The notes under the pieces are model-generated. The model ran no database searches. It worked only from the letters and a program-made list of their open reading frames with translations, and was not told the origin of the DNA. A stretch of DNA of 64,000 nt from Poa pratensis. Its lineage: Eukaryota; Streptophyta; Magnoliopsida; Poales; Poaceae. The stretch lies in NCBI GenBank assembly GCA_947311845.1, contig CAMZMU010000107.1, positions 23,231,326 to 23,295,325 on the forward strand, given 5' to 3'. The translations under genes and the position numbers were made by a program. Positions within the stretch are counted from its first letter, which is position 1; every line of letters begins with the position of its first letter. This document shows, in pieces, positions 23,200 through 35,646 of this stretch.

Positions 23200-24050
23200 T
23201 CGGCTCCGGCTTCAGATTCTTTGTCGGCGGGCGCGGAGAACGCCTTGGAGGCGCGCGCTCGAAGATGATGATGCCGCTCGCGCGTCACGTCGGCGGGGTG
23301 TACGGCTCGCCCTTGATCTTCGGCTTGGGGGAGCGAGCGGCGCCGAACGTGACGAGGAAAGCAGCGAGCACAATGAGGACGATCGTGACGTGGATGACAA
23401 ATGGGACGTCGTTCTCGGCGCCCAGCGGTTCGCAGAGGATGGAGGAGGCGCAAGCAATGGGCCGCTGGGCGATCTGCTCCATAGGTGGTGGGCAGCATGC
23501 GCACTGGCACGCCCTAGAACGTCTCGCGCCACACAACGTTCTTGTCCCATGGCAGCGCCCCAGGGCCGTCCCAGCGAATTATCTCCTCCTTGCGGCAGCA
23601 CCGGAAGACCTCGGTCTAGTGGTCGAGGTTGCTTTGCTGCCACCGTGGATCGGCCCGCTGCTCGTTGGTGAGCTCCTCCCAATAGTACTGTGTGACGGTC
23701 GCGCCCCAGCCGTGGCTGATCAGGGTTGGGGCCGGCAGGACGGGACGGGGTCCCGCGGAGCACCCACGTGACCGGACAACGTGTCCGGTGGCACGGTCTA
23801 CGCGTTGTCACGCAGATCTGACGCCTCATCGACAGTCAGCGTTTGTGGCTCGGAGCCGTTTGCCGCAGCTCCGCCCGTATGCCCGCGCGGCTAGGCTAGG
23901 GTTTTCTATTCGGTGGCGAGGGAGAGAGAGTGAGACGTTGGAATGTGAAGGAGGGCTCGACGCCCGTGAGGCCGAAGTTACGCGAGTAGGCGCGAGCATT
24001 AACGCTGACGTGTGGGGAATTCACAAGCTCATCGCGTGGGGAAACTAAAG
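23200..24050 (-). other. GC-rich genic-looking relic interrupted by the hAT element
   Basis: The minus strand has a frame at 23536-23285 with a plausible membrane span (VIHVTIVLIVLAAFLVTFGA) followed by a basic, Pro/Lys-rich tail (SPKPKIKGEPYTPP). Neighbouring frames upstream are open but unconnected. It could be a decayed membrane-protein gene or captured gene DNA. I do not recognise the family, and the frames do not join into one product. Confidence 0.3.
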
Positions 24051-24315
24051 GGGCGATGCAACGGCTCGGTGCCCCCCGCTTGGGAACCGAACACTGCCTT
24101 CAATGCAGGCAACCGGCCAGTCGAGGACTGCTGTTAATTAGGTTGACTATGCGATGTCTCTATGGTAGCGCTGGTCCACCTGTCTGATATCCTGCATGGC
24201 AACGCCCACGGTTTCGTCCGGTGTTACCAAGCCGCTCCCAATGGGCCAGGATCGGCCTGGTAGCATCGAACAGATTATTGTGTTGGGACGGACATAACGA
24301 GGCTATAGGGAGATT

Positions 24316-25097
24316 TAGGGTTCGTTCTGCTTTCCCAACCTGCTTCTGCTGTAGAAAAGTTAAAAGCTCACCAAACGGTTTTTTTCCCACAGCAGATTTT
24401 TGAAAGCAAGCTGATTCTCCTAGTGTATTTTTCACAGCATCTCTACCCCTGCTTTTGCTGCGGTGAAAACCAATAATCTGTGACCTCGCTGGCCTACGGG
24501 TCGACGTGCAAAGACATGGACGCCGTCGGAGGGTTCCGGCAAGGTCCGGCAGCTCCCGAGAGGTCCGGAAAGGTTCCGTGATGGTTTTGATGATTTCCGG
24601 CGAGGTTTTGGCCATCTTCGGCGAGGTCTGGCCAACTCCGGCGAGGATCCGGCGATAGCAAGGTGGCCGGAGGCAGTCGAGCGTGGCTCCGGTGTGTCTT
24701 TCCCTATCTCCGGCGAAGTCCGACCAACTCCGGTGAGTGTCCGGTGATAATCAAAGTGGCAGGAGACGGTCCGACGCGGTGGTCCAACGAGGCGTGGCGA
24801 ACTGCGGCAAGTCTGACGAGGTTTCGACCAACTCCGGAAAGCTCAAAGTTGTTTGGCTGGAGACGAGACCTAGGTGGTCGACGGGGCTAGACGAACTCCG
24901 ATGAGAAATTCCGTCCAACGACTCTCCCACGGTTTTTGGGTATTACAGATAAATTGCATAAAAAATCACAGTTTTACAGTTGTTTCACCCAAACAACTTT
25001 GAGCTTTGCCGCAGTTCTCACCTCACAGCAGATTTTTCACAGCTCACAGTTCATAACAGCTTTTTTACAATCCACAGCTGAACCAAACACACCCTAG
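24316..25097. mobile_element. Candidate TIR element with CCGGCGAGGTC-type internal repeats
   Basis: The left end, TAGGGTTCGTT, resembles the complement of the right end, CTAGGGTGTGTTTGG. ACAGCAGATTTTT occurs near both ends (about 24392 and 25026), each time in an AAAGCTCACC or CTCACC-like context. Between 24520 and 24900 a short word (CTCCGGCGAGGT / CCAACTCCGG) recurs at least ten times with variation. No transposase and no clear target duplication were seen. Confidence 0.35.
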
Positions 25098-26470
25098 TGG
25101 GTGAGATTTTCGTCCGGCATGCATACGAGCGCTATTGGGACGTACTGGAGGTGCTCTAAGTACATATACGTGCTCTTTTGCTGATCTGTACGCATTATAC
25201 GCATGCTCAGGGAGACGGTGAATACGCCAATGACGTAGCTGTAAATTGCTGGCACTCAGCTGCTAACTGTTACAGCCGTGCCGTTCTCCTTGGGACCATC
25301 AGTGAAGAGTTCAAATACGAGCTTGGGGTGGGGTGATTTAAGATGCGTGGAGTTATCATCTCACAGAACCGGACTACGTGAGTAAGCTGTGATGCATACA
25401 TGAATAATCCAACGAAGGAGCGTGTGCGTGGTGCGTCGCCCTACGTCGAGCGGCGAGTGTCGGTGGACCCAAATCCTCAGCCGCTTCACGACCCGTGTGC
25501 ACTAGCGTGGGGCCCGCACGCCGGGCACAGTCGGTGGACCCGATCCACAGCCGCTCGACGACAACCGCTTTGCCTTCCGTGAGCTTGCATGCTCCTCCCT
25601 GCCTCTCCCATCCATCGGCTGTACTCTACTCTACTCCCTTAATTTCTCTGAGCTGTACATAGCACCCTAATTTACCACAGTACGTTCAATGTAGTGTATC
25701 CATATTATTCGCAGTAATTAATACTGTAGCAAAAGATCGCACAGTACAGTAGCTAATGACCTAGTGTAGAAAGGAGGAGGCAAAAGGCCAAAGAGAAAAA
25801 TATGACAATGAAATGAGCGAAAGGAATCAGACAGCAACCTTCTTATTAGCCTCCTCCATACCCTCTCGTCCTCCTCCTCCCCCTCTCCACTCCTTCTCCC
25901 CCTTGCCAAGAAGACCAGCAGCAGCGCGAGCGATAGATAAGAGAGACACACAGGTATGGAGAAGAAACAAAGAGCTCTCGTTTTTCTCTAGCATGCTAAC
26001 CCTTACACAGTTTCACTTGTTTGTGAGTGCAACTGTTGGCTTGGATTTCACTGCCAAGTTTGTTCCTTTGTTCATCTCCCCACGATTGAGCCCTAACCCG
26101 TTGGAGCTTTTCCCCCCAGCTTCTTGTTGTTGTTCCAGATTGATTCCGGCAAAGACAGACACACATACGAGATAGATAGGTATGCCCTCACCTCTCAAAT
26201 TTTTTATCTTTCTCTTTGGTATTTTCCTCCTCCTCGCACGCCCACGGAAACAACTTTCTAGCTGGCGTGTCCTCTTTTTTGCATGTTGTCTATTGCCAAT
26301 TTCGAATGCTTCCTGATTTCGTTCTATGCATGCATGGCTCATATGGAAACCGCTGCTTTTTCTTCAAGTGTATAGGGAAATCTGCTAGTAGAAGAAGGCC
26401 GGACTACTGAAAGGGAAAGGTTTTCCTGTTGCTGGTGAGTAGCTAGGTTCAAGGATAAATCTGAGCAGCG
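25098..26470 (+). promoter_or_regulatory. Upstream and leader region of the IDD gene
   Basis: It contains a pyrimidine-rich stretch (25840-25930, many CTCCTCC words) and possible leader splice sites such as GATAG|GTATGC near 26178, with TAGCTAG near 26447 as an acceptor. Plant IDD genes often have an intron in the 5' leader, so the transcript probably starts in or above 25850. I could not fix a TATA box or start site. Confidence 0.3.
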
Positions 26471-29400
26471 ATGGCATCAAATTCATCGGCGGCAGCTGTG
26501 GCGGCGTTGTTTGGAATTAGAGATGGCCACCAGCAAGACCAGATCAAGCCGCTGCTCGCGCAGCAGCACCGGCAGCCTGTCGCCGTACCGACCGGTGCGT
26601 TGACGGCGGGGCCAGACCAGGCGGCTGCGGCGGCGCCACCGGTGAAGAAGAAGAGAACCATGCCAGGTAAGAGAAGCAAGTGCGCATTTTTCTGCAATTT
26701 CATTCATGAAATCTCCCGGCTGTCCTAGCTTGGATCTGCCCGGAGCTTTTCCGCGGAGAGAGCTTACCTAGATGCAAAGCCCTCTCCAACTCTCTGAGCT
26801 ACGCATGGTTTCCCCATATGTCGATCTTACTTTATCTGATCTTTGTTTCTTGATCTCGATATACTATGACTCAAAACAGAAAGGATGCCTTCTTAAAGGG
26901 GAATCAAGGATTTGTTTTCACTGGGTTTCTTCTATAACATGGAAATGGTCCCATGTGTTCTTCAGTTCCGATTCTCTCTCTCTTCCTCGTCCAATGAATT
27001 TCTTCCATGGGCTACCTCGATCCAAACCAAGTGGTCGTCACATCTTTTAGTCACTGTACATCATTAAAAGCAAGCATGTAGTCTCACCTGAATAGTAGTA
27101 GACTTGATTATTCCTAGATTATTCAGTCCGTTCACTGTTATTTTTGTTCCATTGAAAGCCTCATGTGTCAGTAGAAAATTGCTCCAAGAAAAATTCCTTT
27201 CCTGCGTTCCAAGAAAAATTCCTTGGAATAGAGAGTCACGGGCTCACGGGTCACGAGTATATATTATCAGTTCGAACTGGACAAAATCGTTTTTTTTCTT
27301 TTTCTTTTTGTAAGATTCCATGTAGTCCTCTTCACCCTTTTGCTCCTTGTTCCTCTTGCCAATTATGAGAGATACAGATCGGGGCCATGACACGATCGTC
27401 TCTAGTTCCTTTGTTCCCTATAACACTTACTACAAATGCCTTTTTGCGTCTTTTCTTTCGCCAAGTCTGATGCAAATATTCTCCCCTTTGTTGCCTTCGT
27501 TTGTCCCTTCCTCACCAAAACCAAAGGAAGATACACACCCCAGTACGTGAGTAGTAGCTGTGTTTTTTACCTCCCACCACCATTACGCTTGAGCTTGATC
27601 GAGCTTAACTTGTCGCTACATTAGGTACAAAATGTTAACACAAGATATATGTTAACTTGAGAAATGCAGACCCTGACGCGGAGGTGATCGCGCTGTCTCC
27701 CAAGACGCTGATGGCGACGAACCGGTTCGTCTGCGAGGTGTGCAACAAGGGCTTCCAGCGCGAGCAGAACCTGCAGCTTCACCGCCGCGGGCACAACCTG
27801 CCGTGGAAGCTGAAGCAGAAGGACCCGAACGCGGTGCAGCGGCGGCGGGTGTACCTGTGCCCGGAGCCGACGTGCGTGCACCACGAGCCGGGGCGCGCGC
27901 TGGGCGACCTCACCGGGATCAAGAAGCACTTCTGCCGCAAGCACGGGGAGAAGAAGTGGAAGTGCGACAAGTGCTCCAAGCGCTACGCCGTGCAGTCGGA
28001 CTGGAAGGCGCACTCCAAGATCTGCGGCACCCGCGAGTACCGCTGCGACTGCGGCACCCTCTTCTCACGGTACCTTCCTACGTCTATCTCATTTCATCCT
28101 TACATTACATATAGGTAGATGCATCTGCATGCATTCATCTCGCGGTAACAAACTGGTTTGGCATGCATTGGTTTTTACCAAGGGCCGCCTGCTTCTGGCA
28201 TGCATGCATGCTAGTCCCAGTTTTATCTATTGCCTGCTTTCTGTCCTTCCATCGACTGACGATGCCTCTTGATGCTGTTTTTTACCCAGTGTTAATTAGG
28301 GTTTTGTGTGGGCTTTCACAAATTTGTTTGTGCGGAGGTTCGCCCGAGGAAGAACCTGCTCACACCATCATAGCCGTGAAATGGTCATCGTCTTGTAGAC
28401 GCCATTCGTGTTTTACTAACTACCAGTTTTTCCCTTGCACGAGTAGCTAGGCATGCACGTACACATACTCGTGCGTCACAGTACTTCTGTGTAAATGATT
28501 GCCCGTCATGTCAGTAGCACAATCTTCACACCCACACACGACACAAGAACATGGGCACACGTACATATACATACATACATACATACTCCCAGAATTGGGG
28601 TTGCCACGTATGCATCTAGGCTATCCATGCTGTCACGTGAGCTGGCAGGCTAGATAGATGCGATGCAGGGCCTTTCGTTGGCCGCGTCAGAAGCTCACAG
28701 CAGGTTCACACTTCACAACTTATCCAGGCCCCTTCGCTCACATGCATGCATGGGTGCAATCCTCAGGAGCTAGCAGCAGAGAAGCGAGATTCTCTCACTC
28801 TCTCTATATATCTTTCACCACTTCGGCACACATTTCTCTAACGGGGAGGAAGCGTATATGGAATGCATCGGCAGAAGATAGCTGCATTGATTGAGATGTG
28901 GATTTGAAATGGTTTCTTTCTTCACGGCTGGCCTCTGCTGTCTTCATGCAACAACATCTCGTTCGCTTCAATAATTTCTCAAGGACCCGTCCGGGTCCCT
29001 CCCTCCTACTCCTAGCTAGGGGTCGGTACATCATGGAGGCGTTTTCCCCCCTTCAACCTTCTCCCAGATCCTTTTGATTGGTCCATTGGGATACGAGGTT
29101 TGCTGAAATTAGAGTGCCAAGACCTTTGGAAGAATTTTAAAGGATTGTAATTTGTGAATCAAAGGACTTTGGTAGGAAAAAATCGTAATGATCCAAATCC
29201 TCAAAAAAAATCCTACATGGTTCCTTTGAATCCAACAACCATAAGACTTGGGACACGCACTGCCATGTTTTTAGGCACTAAACTGAGCGAACATACATAC
29301 TAAAATGTGTCTAGATTCATGTAGATACATGTGAATCTGGAAAAAGACTAAAACATCTTATACATATTTAAAAACGGAGCGAGTACTAAGTACTAATTAA

Positions 29401-32400
29401 CCCCATTACCGCATAAAATTGTGTCTACGCTTCCTTTTCTCCTTGGAAGCTTCCTGCTGTTAAGAATACAGCTAGCTATATGAGGAGCTAGCATAACATG
29501 CTGCCAAGCAACCTGCTTAGTGCTTACTCGTTTCCTCTTTTTCCTCCTTGATTGGCATGAGTTTCTGGGATCTCCATATGTCATTGAGTGTGATAGAAGT
29601 GAAACAAACAGGTTTTAGTCAAACCCTACACTTCTGACCCGAATGTATTGTATATTGTCTACGTACATTATTTAATTATAAGAGAGCCTAGCCTCATACA
29701 GTACTACTAACCGAGAGCACAAAACTGACGGCAGTAGCTTGCCAGGTCTAGATTATAATAGAACAAGTTAACTGAACATAAACTCAAGCTGTTAAAATTG
29801 CACAATAGATTAAATCATACAAATACATTATATTGAATATTTTTCTAAGTTTTCCAATATTGTACATACTGAAACAATTATTTTCAGCATATGTCTAACA
29901 AAACAATATGCTGAGAACCATACCAATTTAAATAAATGACGTCGGAGCGGGGAGGAGAGCCCTTTGGTATTTTAAATTAAGAGAGTGGTGCGTACGCACC
30001 GAATAGGAGCACGGAAGCTCGAACTCGGGCGGGCTAGGCCTCGGTCCACAGAACCGTACCTATTGAATTGTGAAGAATTAAATGACAATGTTTTCTCTCG
30101 CTTCTTTTGCTTCTAAAGACTTCTCTTACATTTCGAGATTAATCCCTCACAAAAATAGACAAAACACATTCTAGTTTGAACCCAAAAAAATTAAGTTGGT
30201 CCCTATAAAACTTAAGTTGGTGAACTTCCACATATTACAAAATAAGCGGCAGTAAGTCCAACTATACGCGCTACATCATACTTCAAATTAGGCTGAAACT
30301 TGTGCAATTTTATTTTACCAAGACTCAAAACTATAAGATTTATAATTACCATATTTGTAGGTCTACCATATTTGTTTGTTTTCCTCTTCCTATCTTGGGA
30401 ATGAATATCTTAAGATACCATATTCGTTGGCAGCGCTAGTGGAGTAGATCAAATGTTTTGCAGGTAGGCAGAAGCGTCAAATAAAACGTCGGCAAGATGT
30501 ATATTAGTTCTGATCTTTTTACTGTAGATAGAAAGAAAACTTCAACCATAGAGTATGCATGCTACAGTTCATTGGTCACATGAGCGTTTTCACAATATTG
30601 TAATAATCCTATGTCCTAGATATCACCACACGATTCGTCATATTGACACCTTATCTGTGCATAGAATATGCATATACTCCCTCCGTCCAATAATAACTGT
30701 CTCAAGTTTGACAAAAAGTGGATGTATCTAGACATGAAACATGTATGGATACATCCACTTTTGAACAAACTTGAGACAGTTATTATTGGACGGAGGGAGT
30801 ACTATATAGTTGCTCTTTTCCCCTAAAGTACGAAAACTCCACAACTGGGCTTCTATTATATTTTCCCTGCAAGAGAGACAGCATAGACAATTTCCTACCA
30901 TACAGAAAATATTACAACCTCCAATCCATATTAATGGCCTCAACTTTATCTAGATACGGATGTATCTAGTTAAGTATTTAGACTAGATGCATCCGTATCT
31001 AGACAATGTTGAGACCATTAATATGGATCGGACGGAGTACTATATTTAGTACTCCCACCGTTCTAATTTAAATGACTTCTATTTGTCAACATGTGGATGT
31101 ACCTAGACATGTTATAAATATATATACATCCACATTTTGACAAAGTGAAGTCATTTAATTTGGAACGGAGGAGTACCACTATTGGATTTGCACGGATGAC
31201 AAGACAGCATATTTTGCAAGCACACATGGGAACCTTCACGTGTTCTCTGTATCACACACACGGACACACCGTCCTTACATTCCGTCGTACCATTTCACGA
31301 GGCAAAGCTACCTGTTGGCTGTTGCGTAGGAGTATTTCTCGAGCGACTCGCACATGCATACTTTGTCCTTTGTTTACTTTGATGCAACTGCAACGTGCTG
31401 TATTTGCCGAATCACCCATGCAAGCACTAATTACGTCCATGCACGCATGCAGGAGGGACAGCTTCATCACCCACAGGGCGTTCTGCGACGCCCTCGCCCA
31501 GGAGAGCGCGCGGCTGCCGCCGGCCGGCCACCTGTACGGCGCCACTGGCGCGGGCAACATGGCGCTCAGCCTCTCGCATGTGGGATCCTCCTTCCAAGAC
31601 CCCCACGGCCAATACCACCAGGCATCACCGGACCTCCTCCGCTACGGCGGTGGCGGCATGGCTGCCCGCCTCGACCACCTCCTCTCGTCGTCCAGTGCAT
31701 CTCCTTTCCGCCACCTGCCACCTCCACAAGCACCGGCGTTCCACCAAGGCACGGCGCAGGAGTTCGGCGACGGTAATCGTCAGCACGCGTTCCTGCAGAG
31801 CAAGCCGTTCCACGGTCTCATGCAGCTCCCGGATCTTCAGGGCAACGGTTCCGGGGGCACGTCGTCATCGGCTCCTGGTCTTTTCAACCTCGGCTACATC
31901 GCCAACAGTGCCAATAGCTCTGGTACTTCCAGCCACGGCCACGCGAGTCAGGGACACATGGCCAATGACCAGATCAGCGAAGGAGGCGGTGGCGGAGGTG
32001 CAGGTTCCGAGAATTCTGGAGCGGCATTTTTCAGCGCCGCTGGTGGAAACTTTTCCGGTGGCGACCACCAGGTTGCTCCTGCTGGGATGTACAATGATCA
32101 GGCCGTGATGATGCCACAAATGTCTGCGACGGCGCTACTCCAGAAGGCGGCGCAGATGGGCTCTAGCACGAGCGCGGACGGCGGCTCGTCCTTGTTCAGC
32201 GGTTTCTTGGGCTCGTCCGTCGCACAGGTCCGCGCACCCATGGTCGACCAGGGACAGATGCACCTCCAAAGCCTGATGAACTCACTTGCCGGCGGTGGCA
32301 ACGATGGCGGGATGTTTGGCGGCGGCAATGGCCGGGGCATGATTGATCCGAGGCTATATGATTTGGATCAGCACGAGGTGAAGTTTAGTAGCCAGGGCCG

Positions 32401-32587
32401 TGGTGGCGGCGGCGGAGACGGCGACGTGACGCGGGACTTTCTCGGCGTCGGTGGCAGAGGAAACATGATAAGGGAGATGTCAGTGGCAAGAGGGGAGCAC
32501 CATAACGGCGGCGGCAGCGACATGAGCTTCTTGGAGGCCGAGATGAAGTCGGCCTCGACGCCTTTCAGTGGAGGCAGGATGCAGTGA
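26471..32587 (+). CDS. INDETERMINATE-domain (IDD) C2H2 zinc-finger transcription factor
   Basis: Three exons, 26471-26666, 27670-28069 and 31453-32587, join in frame into 576 aa. A basic signal KKKR (residues 59-62) precedes the ID domain. Finger 1 is C87/C90/H103/H107, finger 2 C129/C134/H152/H157, finger 3 C164/C167/H180/C184 (C2HC) and finger 4 C191/C193/H206/C210 (C2HC). Finger 4 is completed across the exon 2/3 junction by [14 protein letters not shown]. The long Gly/Ser/His-rich tail keeps the family motifs [13 protein letters not shown] (about 425) and TRDFLG (about 525). IDD proteins are nuclear regulators that bind DNA through the fingers and work with DELLA/SCARECROW-type GRAS proteins in development, gravitropism, sugar or flowering control. 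Which of these applies here is unknown. Both intron positions match the family, and length and motifs look intact. The start is the first ATG in frame before the Ala-rich N-terminus. Confidence 0.95.
29271..29390. mobile_element. Decayed Stowaway-like relic in IDD intron 2
   Basis: Internal words typical of Triticeae Stowaway elements (CTAAAATGTGTCTAGATTCA, GACTAAAACATCTTAT) end in AACGGAGCGAGTAC, a worn form of the usual terminus. The left end is lost. Confidence 0.45.
30677..30799. mobile_element. Stowaway MITE in IDD intron 2
   Basis: CTCCCTCCGTCCAATAATAA at the left and its complement at the right, with TA on both sides (30675-30676, 30800-30801). It is 123 bp, a nearly perfect fold-back with ATGTATC words near the centre. 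Confidence 0.9.
30915..31038. mobile_element. Diverged Stowaway MITE in IDD intron 2
   Basis: CCTCCAATCCATATTAATGG at the left mirrors CCATTAATATGGATCGGACG at the right, with CTAGATACGGATG in both arms. The left terminus is eroded, so its edge is approximate. Confidence 0.7.
31052..31173. mobile_element. Stowaway MITE just upstream of IDD exon 3
   Basis: CTCCCACCGTTCTAATTTAA pairs with the complement of its right end (TTAATTTGGAACGGAGGAG). TA flanks lie at 31050-31051 and 31174-31175. It ends about 280 bp before the exon 3 acceptor. Confidence 0.85.
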
Positions 32588-33282
32588 TGAGCAGAATTTT
32601 AGCAAGGCACTAAGCTAGCTTAGGCTCGATCATTCTAGTGCCCGATCGAGTTGTGTGAACTTGGGAAGCATGCATGGAAGAAGCTGTTTACAACTTTATA
32701 TGCAGGCTGGCAGCACAAATGTTTTGACTTCTGGGAGTAAGGTTAAAATTTCACCATGGATAATGCCAGCTTTTGTGATTCGGAGACACAAGGTGTGTTG
32801 GGTATGCAGGGGCTTCTTCTTCCACCAATTCAGGAAAGGAAGAAACTCGATCAACTCGAATCATGAGATGAGACCTTATATTTATAGTGGTAGTGTTCCT
32901 TTTAATGTTTTTTACTGTGGTTTAGTCTGGTTAAATGTACTTGGGTTAATTCATACTGGCCAGAAGAGATAGTTGCATACACCGTAAGGTTTTTGTAGCT
33001 TGTTCTGTGAGGGATGGTCAAAACTTGATCGTGCCTACTCAATTTCTTATGTTTCTTGTTCTCCTTTCCTTTTTCCAATAATGCCATTGATTATTTTAGC
33101 CCACATGAGTGATATTAATTTTCTGTATTATTGCTCATGACTGTTTATGGTGTACAAATCTGTTAAAAATAAGGTTCTTCATATATACCAGGTATTTTGT
33201 GCAATCTCAAGTTTTTTAAGACAAGAAATTTTCGCTTGGCTTTAAATCAATAAAGCCCCGGTTCCTCGGAAATACCAGCTTA

Positions 33283-35101
33283 GGGCATCTCTAACCGATC
33301 CCCTAAAATCAGTTAGAGGAGTAAAAATAGGAGGCGACCGCACCTAACCGATCCCCAAAACGGTTAGAGGAGTATATTTTTACTCATCGGAGGAGTAAAA
33401 GTGGCGGCCGACTCCTAAATATACTCCTCCAAAACCAAATCCGAGAAAACCTCCCGCCGCTCCGCCTCGTCTTCCCGCCCTCCGCCGTTCTTTCCCGCCC
33501 GCCTCCCCGCCGGCGCCGATGTCGCCGACTCCGCCCGGGATCGACGCGCAGCTCTCCGGCGCACCTTCTCCGCCCATCCTTAGCTCCGGAGACGACCCGA
33601 CGCCGCCGCAATCGGAGATTTCCGCCGCGTCCGCGGCCGGAAAGAGGTTGGGGGCAAACAACGTGGTCCGGCAGGCCGGCACGGTCAAGGCCTCCGGTAA
33701 GGCCGGCGGCAAGCGCGTGGAGGCTCCCGAGGTGACGCCGCGTCCTCCCATTGCTCCTGTGGCCGGCCGGCGGCAGAGCAAGCCGACTCCGGCCAAGGTG
33801 GCGCTCGCGGAGGCGGCGGCCTCGAAGAAGAAGAAGAAGATCGAGGCGGCGCTTCCGAAGGCTGCAGCTGCCTCTTCGAAGCGCAAGGCCTCGACGGCGA
33901 ACCCTCCCCGAGGCCGGCCACCGCGGGCGGCCGTCATCAACGTCGACGAGCCCGAGGTGTTCGATGGATCGTTGGCAAGGTAAATTTTTTATTTTTCTCC
34001 TCTCCTCTCATCGGTTGGCTATTTGTAGACACTCGCACACAAGGTTCTCTCGGCCACTGGTGGGGTGCCATTCTTGAGTGTTGCAACCGGTGGTCCGGTT
34101 GTGTTGATCAAGTGCACACCAACCCGCCAAGTGGAGTGCCCTTGACGGAGTTTGGGCCACTCATCCAAGACCTCTACAAGATGCGCAACAAGAAGAATGG
34201 AGGCAAAGCTTTCACCTTGCACCATTGCTACAATGAGCTTGTTGGCAATGAAAAGTGGGTGCGGAGGAATTGGGAGACCACTCCAAAAAGGTCTAGGGTG
34301 AGCATCTCCATCGATGCCAATGATGAGGAAGACGAAGACCCGCACAAGAGGCCCGAGGGGCAAAAGCTTGCAAAGGAGAGGAAAAGGAGAGGTGCCCAAG
34401 TTGGAGGCTACAAAGAAGAACTATGTGCCATGGTTGAGACCAAGAAAGCCTTGGCGGCCGAGAGGAGGGATGAGAAGGCGGCAAGGTGGGCCGAGCTCAA
34501 GGCAATGGAGGAGAAGAAGTCGAAGAAGAAGATGGAGATTGAGGAGAGGAGGACCCTTGCCGAGGAGAGGAGGGTTGCACTTGAGGAGGAGAGGATAGCA
34601 AAAGAGAAGGAGATCGATGAGCGTGCTATCATGTTCATGGACCCAAGCAACATGGATGCCACGGCTAAGAAGTATTGGGAGCTCACTCGAGCAAAGATCC
34701 TTCAAAGATCTTTTGGTGGAGATGCTCATGGCCAAGGAGGTGATGGTGGCCGAGGAGGAGGAGGTGGTGGTGATGGTGATGACTTCTTCGGAGATGGTCT
34801 TTGAGCTCTTCGATGGTGGTCCACAACATATGAGGTGATATGTTGGTGGTATTTTGGATCAAACAAGGTCGATAGCTTCTTTTTGGTGACCTTGATCGAT
34901 GGTGGTGGTAGAGTCTACTTTTGAATGAACTCTATGTTTGAATTGTTTGTTTGAACTATATGTAATGTTTGAATGCATATGTGGAGTGCTGGAAAGAAAT
35001 GGGGCAAAAAAGTTTTACTCCTCTAAATATAGGAGTTCGGTTCCGCGCCGTCCACCTTTAGAGGAGTACACTAAAGTTTAGGGGATCGGTTAGAGATGCC
35101 C
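33283..35101 (+). mobile_element. PIF/Harbinger element encoding only ORF1, 1.8 kb
   Basis: The left end, GGGCATCTCTAACCGATCCC, is matched exactly by the complement of the right end. TTA flanks lie at 33280-33282 and 35102-35104. GGTTAGAGGAGTA words recur in the subterminal parts. The interior codes for an ORF1-like DNA-binding/NAM-associated protein but has no DDE transposase, so it would need transposase from elsewhere. Confidence 0.85.
33519..34804 (+). pseudogene. Harbinger ORF1 (NAM-associated, coiled-coil) with lost Myb/SANT part
   Basis: The first block (33519-33979) encodes a Pro/Ala/Lys-rich leader with a KKKKK basic cluster and a PRGRPPR AT-hook-like motif. After a possible intron (33980-34028), the frame of the second block reads SLGHWWGAILECCNRWSG and PLIQDLYKMRNKKNGGKAF. 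It then has a Lys/Glu/Arg-rich coiled coil (about 34330-34620), AKKYWELTRAKIL, and a Gly-rich tail ending at 34804. In Harbinger ORF1 proteins a Myb/SANT-like (trihelix) domain lies between these blocks. Here its N-terminal half is missing, and joining the blocks by the obvious splice shifts the frame into an early stop. ORF1 normally helps the transposase bind the element ends. This copy looks defective. Confidence 0.65.
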
Positions 35102-35372
35102 TTACGAGTACAACCATGGTCCATGGCACACAGCCACAAGTTTGAGAAGCCACAAGCGGCTAACTGAAGGAACAAGATATGCGATTAGAGTGGGGTGAAT
35201 AATAGTTTGTGAATTTTGCTCTAATAAAAGTGAAAACAATTACAACTTAGAGCAGTTCAATAATCGATAGCACAATTAGATACTTGGACAAGGTAGGATT
35301 CCAAGACATTAGGAAAGAGACATTAGGATAAAGTTAAAATTTGTAGGTACTTATGATATCGCAAAGTGATAC

Positions 35373-35646
35373 GAATGACTGCATCAACCACCAATGATGA
35401 AAACCGAAATTAATTTTAAATTAATTGGTTTTAATTTATATTAATATATTTCCTTTATCATAAACTGTGTGAAATATGGTATTGGCAGGCAATTTTAACC
35501 GCCTGCGTGCCAAGTGTAAATTTTAACCTCTTAACCAACACAATATAAAGAGTTAGTGCAGGCGTCGACATGCACACATCAAAATTAATTTTAAAAAACG
35601 GTGAACAACAGAATGACTGCATCAACCACCAATGATGAAAACCGAA
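35373..35646 (+). repeat. 36-bp direct repeat flanking about 200 bp
   Basis: GAATGACTGCATCAACCACC followed by AATGATGAAAACCGAA occurs at 35373-35408 and identically at 35611-35646. The AT-rich DNA between also has ATTAATTTTAAA-like words at both ends. It is too long for a normal target duplication. A local duplication or repair event is more likely. Confidence 0.8.

Noticed and set aside
27621..28013. Minus-strand frame over IDD exon 2
   Set aside because: It is antisense to the zinc-finger exon and open only because of its GC-rich third positions.
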